A DNA stretch of 10,221 bases from CAYVUV01 sp964455095 (GTDB lineage: Bacteria > Desulfobacterota > Binatia > HRBIN30 > CADEER01): assembly GCA_964455095.1 (NCBI GenBank), contig CAYVUV010000171.1, positions 1 through 10,221 of the forward strand, in the 5' to 3' direction. Positions 7,636-10,221 of the stretch are shown piece by piece (positions within the stretch are counted from its first letter, which is position 1; each line of letters begins with the position of its first letter). Made by a program: the position numbers and the translations under genes. Below the pieces are notes generated by a model. It did no database searches and had not been told where the DNA came from. It saw only the letters and a program-made list of their open reading frames with translations.

Positions 7636-10221
7636 ATGCCGGCCCCCATGCCAGACATCGCTACCTTCCTACGTCGCTGTGGTCTCTTTCGCGGCTTCGA
7701 CGACGCGGGCCTCGACGCGCTGAGCCGCGCCGCTGAGGACGTCGGCTTCAAGACCGGAGCGCAAGTCCTACGCGAAGGTGACCCGGGGGACGCGATGTTC
7801 GTCGTGCTCGCGGGCGCGGTGCAAGTCTACACGCACGACAGCGATGGGCATGAGGTCGTGCTGGCGCGGCTCGCGGCCGGGGACCATTTCGGAGAGCAGG
7901 CACTGCTGCCGGGCGGGACAGGGCGGCGCAATGCCAGCGTGCGCGTTGCCGAGGCGGCGCGCTTGGCGCGCGTGCCGAAGTCGGCTTTCCAAACCCTGTT
8001 GGCCCATGACGATGCCCTGCGCGAGCGCCTGGTCGACATTGGCGACGAACAGGTCGGGCGCAACCTGCAACAACTGTCTCCGCTCGCGCGCGGCATTGGG
8101 TTCAATACGGCGCCTTTGCGGCGCGAGCTCGCCGCGGACGAGGTGTTGTTTCAGCAGGGCGATGAAGCCGACGCGCTGTACTTCATCAGCGCCGGGCGGC
8201 TGGCCATCTATCGCGCCGACAACGGTGAACGGACGCTGATCGGCTACGCCGAACGCGGTGGCTGCATTGGCGAGCTGGCGCTGGTGCGCCGCGATCGGCG
8301 CAGCGCGACGGTCGTGGCGGAGGAACCGAGCGAGGTTGTCACCGTACCGCGCGCGGCGTTCGACGAAGCGTATAGCCACTCAGCACCGGTGCGCGATCAC
8401 CTCGCGACACTTCAGCGCGCCTACGAGTTCCCGCAGCGTGGGATCGTCACGCAGCATGACGGCACCTTTGCCGGATGCGAATGCGTCACGACGCTCTACC
8501 ACCTGCTCGATGGGCGCGTCTTCGCCGCCTATCGCGTCGTGGGACAGCCGCTGTACGCCATCGAGCGTCTGGGTGGCGCTCCCTCGGAAACTCTCACCTG
8601 GCGCAACGGTGCGCAATCGCGCGAGCTCCGCGTCGATGCCGACGGCGTGGTCATGGGGATCACCGTCAACGGCGAATGGCCGGACGTGCACGCTTTCCAC
8701 TTGTTCGTTCTCGATGGCGGGCGAATCGGCCCGGCAGAACAGGCGGAGTTCGCGCGCTCGGGTTGGTTCGACCCCGCCGCAGCGGACGCGCCGGATGTCG
8801 TCTGCCATTGCGTCAACGTCACCGAGGACCGGTTGCGGGCCGCCATCGCGAGCGGCTCCACGACGTTCACCCGCCTGCAGCAGGCCACCGGCTGCGGCAC
8901 CGTATGCGGCGGCTGCATCCCGGCGGTGGCAGAGATGTTGGGGGCCGAGGAGTGGTTGCTGGCGGACGTGGTGGCGGAGCGCGACGAGGCGCCGGGCATC
9001 CGCACGTTCGAACTGGTGCCGCGGCTGGCCGCCGAGGAATATCCGGAAGCGCAACCGGGTCAGCACGTGGTGGTCGAAGGACTCGTCAGCGGCCGGCGCG
9101 TCCGCCGGCCCTACACGCTGTCGTCGGCCGGCGCGCACGGAGGCCGGCTCAGCATCACCGTCAAGCGCGAGGAACGCGGCGCGTTCTCACCCTGGTTGTT
9201 CGATGGGCGCAAGAAGGACCAGCCACTGCGCATCACGCGCCCGCGCGGCGAGTATGTCATCGAGCTTTCCGGCAAGCCCGCCATTTGCATGGTGGCTGGA
9301 ATCGGCGTCACGCCGGCGATCGCCGCTGTTCGCACCGTGATGGCAAACGCACGCGCAGTCCCGCTCCACGTCCACTACTCGGGCCGCGCGCGCGATCAAA
9401 TGGCTTTCCTGCGCGAGCTCGAGTCGGCGAACAACGCGCCGATCGAAGTCGGGTTGCGCGAAACCGCGCGCCAGGGCCGCCTCGACCTGGCGGAGGTCTC
9501 GCGCATCGCCGCGCGCTTCCCCGAAGCGAACTGGTACCTCTGCGGCCCCCAGGCTTATCTCGATCAAGTCGCACGGCTCGCGCGCGCCGCGGGGGTCGCC
9601 GACGCGAGAATTCATGTCGAGACCTTCACTTCCGTCGGGATACCGGTCTCGACGGCCGAGGAACGCGCGGCATCCTCCCGCTTCTTGCTGGTGACGCCGC
9701 AGCAGGAGCCCGAGTCGACGCTGATCAAGTTCCTGTGCGATATCGGCAAGTCGGTGACCGCGGCGGCCAATAGCCCTCTGGCCGACTGGCGTCTCGGCGC
9801 CTTACAGGTCAACCCGCTGCGCTGGATCGAGGATCGCATCGCCCGCGCGGCGCGTCTCGACCCGGCCCTGCCGCTTGAATACATGGCGATCGTGTCGGCG
9901 CTCTCGGTGGGGCCGTTCGAATACCAGACAAGAGCCTTCGCCCGGCTCGCCCACGTACGCGAAGCCAATCGAAGGCGCGCTCAGATCGCGCGCGCCGAGG
10001 GGTTGCCCTTGCCAGCCAACACACCGGATGGCGACACGTTCACGTACTGGATCCCGGGCGCCCCGTTTCCCAAGTTTCCGCAAGGCTGCGCGGTCAACAC
10101 AGGCTGGACTTCCGGCGGCGCGGGGCGAGTCCTGCCCACCTACGTGACACGCAGCCGCACGGCGTTCGAGCAGCTCCTGCGCAGCGCCGAGCACACCGAT
10201 CGCGGCCCGCTGCCATATCAC
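7636..10221 (+). CDS. Multidomain fusion: two cyclic-nucleotide-binding domains + BFD-like [2Fe-2S] + ferredoxin-reductase-type flavin/NAD(P)H module + unknown C-terminus (3' end cut)
   Basis: 862 codons are open to the right edge. The start is ATG 7636, or ATG 7648 four codons in. Domains: CNB1 about 8-130, with FGEQALL (85-91) and the phosphate-binding R98-N-A; CNB2 about 132-252, with IGELALV (211-217) and R222-S-A; an unassigned region 263-379; a BFD-like [2Fe-2S] domain about 386-435 with C390-H-C392 and C424-G-G-C427; an FNR-type reductase about 440-665 with RRPYT (490-494, FAD/FMN), AGIGVTP (554-560, NAD(P)H pyrophosphate), HYSGRARDQMAF (580-591) and LCGP (635-638); then 669-862, not recognised. 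The plant-type ferredoxin that often follows such reductases is absent. Inferred role: a cytoplasmic NAD(P)H-driven electron-transfer or oxygenase enzyme whose activity responds to cAMP, cGMP or a related nucleotide. No signal peptide or DNA-binding helix-turn-helix is seen. Module calls are firm; the overall reaction is unknown. Confidence 0.92.
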   Translation, partial: MPAPMPDIATFLRRCGLFRGFDDAGLDALSRAAEDVGFKTGAQVLREGDPGDAMFVVLAGAVQVYTHDSDGHEVVLARLAAGDHFGEQALLPGGTGRRNASVRVAEAARLARVPKSAFQTLLAHDDALRERLVDIGDEQVGRNLQQLSPLARGIGFNTAPLRRELAADEVLFQQGDEADALYFISAGRLAIYRADNGERTLIGYAERGGCIGELALVRRDRRSATVVAEEPSEVVTVPRAAFDEAYSHSAPVRDHLATLQRAYEFPQRGIVTQHDGTFAGCECVTTLYHLLDGRVFAAYRVVGQPLYAIERLGGAPSETLTWRNGAQSRELRVDADGVVMGITVNGEWPDVHAFHLFVLDGGRIGPAEQAEFARSGWFDPAAADAPDVVCHCVNVTEDRLRAAIASGSTTFTRLQQATGCGTVCGGCIPAVAEMLGAEEWLLADVVAERDEAPGIRTFELVPRLAAEEYPEAQPGQHVVVEGLVSGRRVRRPYTLSSAGAHGGRLSITVKREERGAFSPWLFDGRKKDQPLRITRPRGEYVIELSGKPAICMVAGIGVTPAIAAVRTVMANARAVPLHVHYSGRARDQMAFLRELESANNAPIEVGLRETARQGRLDLAEVSRIAARFPEANWYLCGPQAYLDQVARLARAAGVADARIHVETFTSVGIPVSTAEERAASSRFLLVTPQQEPESTLIKFLCDIGKSVTAAANSPLADWRLGALQVNPLRWIEDRIARAARLDPALPLEYMAIVSALSVGPFEYQTRAFARLAHVREANRRRAQIARAEGLPLPANTPDGDTFTYWIPGAPFPKFPQGCAVNTGWTSGGAGRVLPTYVTRSRTAFEQLLRSAEHTDRGPLPYH

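Noticed and set aside
7403..7636. Extension of the lipoprotein frame up to a TTG at 7636
   Set aside because: It would cover the entire divergent control region and the inverted repeat, and put more than 70 residues ahead of a clear lipoprotein signal.
7768..8379. Minus-strand open frame of 203 codons
   Set aside because: It lies opposite the two cyclic-nucleotide-binding domains, whose motifs are unmistakable on the plus strand. It is a shadow frame.
8380..9138. Minus-strand open frame of 252 codons
   Set aside because: It lies opposite the unassigned and BFD-like parts of the fusion protein, with no recognisable domain of its own.
8475..9773. Plus-strand open frame of 432 codons in another frame
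   Set aside because: The translation is an Arg/Gly/Ala-rich out-of-frame product. The motifs RRPYT, AGIGVTP and LCGP all sit in the frame beginning at 7636.
1..10221. Mobile element, CRISPR array, tRNA or rRNA
   Set aside because: I found no transposase or integrase motifs, terminal repeats, spaced direct repeats or recognisable RNA gene sequences.

Overview
The window is a GC-rich bacterial segment with almost no spare DNA. It carries five protein-coding genes, two of them cut by the window edges, and I see no RNA gene, insertion sequence, CRISPR array or integrase. One product has a lipobox, which suggests a Gram-negative cell. The GC bias, codon use and mix of genes would suit an environmental high-GC lineage such as Myxococcota, Desulfobacterota or Binatota-like bacteria. 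No marker gene is present, so the taxonomy is a guess.

Left part (1-5414), minus strand, reading right to left: a glycoside hydrolase family 13 enzyme with a CBM48-like N-terminus (3435-5414); a 134-base gap; a multi-spanning membrane protein that looks like a GT-C type glycosyltransferase (1435-3300); then, overlapping it by four bases (ATGA), a flavin amine-oxidase/UDP-galactopyranose-mutase-like oxidoreductase that runs off the left edge (1-1438). The last two are almost certainly co-transcribed and translationally coupled. They point to envelope glycan or glycolipid synthesis. The GH13 enzyme acts on alpha-glucans and may only be a neighbour.

Middle (5415-7465): a 254-base leader with small hairpins, then a minus-strand lipoprotein with an alpha/beta-hydrolase nucleophile elbow (GHSFG). 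I cannot place it in a named family.

Right part (7636-10221), plus strand, divergent from everything else: one open frame of at least 862 codons that runs off the right edge. It joins two cyclic-nucleotide-binding domains, an unassigned domain of about 115 residues, a BFD-like [2Fe-2S] domain, a ferredoxin-reductase-type flavin/NAD(P)H module, and an unrecognised C-terminal part of about 190 residues or more. This looks like an electron-transfer enzyme with a built-in second-messenger input and is the most notable object in the window. The control region between it and the lipoprotein gene holds a perfect 11-base inverted repeat, whose arms each contain the partial palindrome GACGNCGTC.
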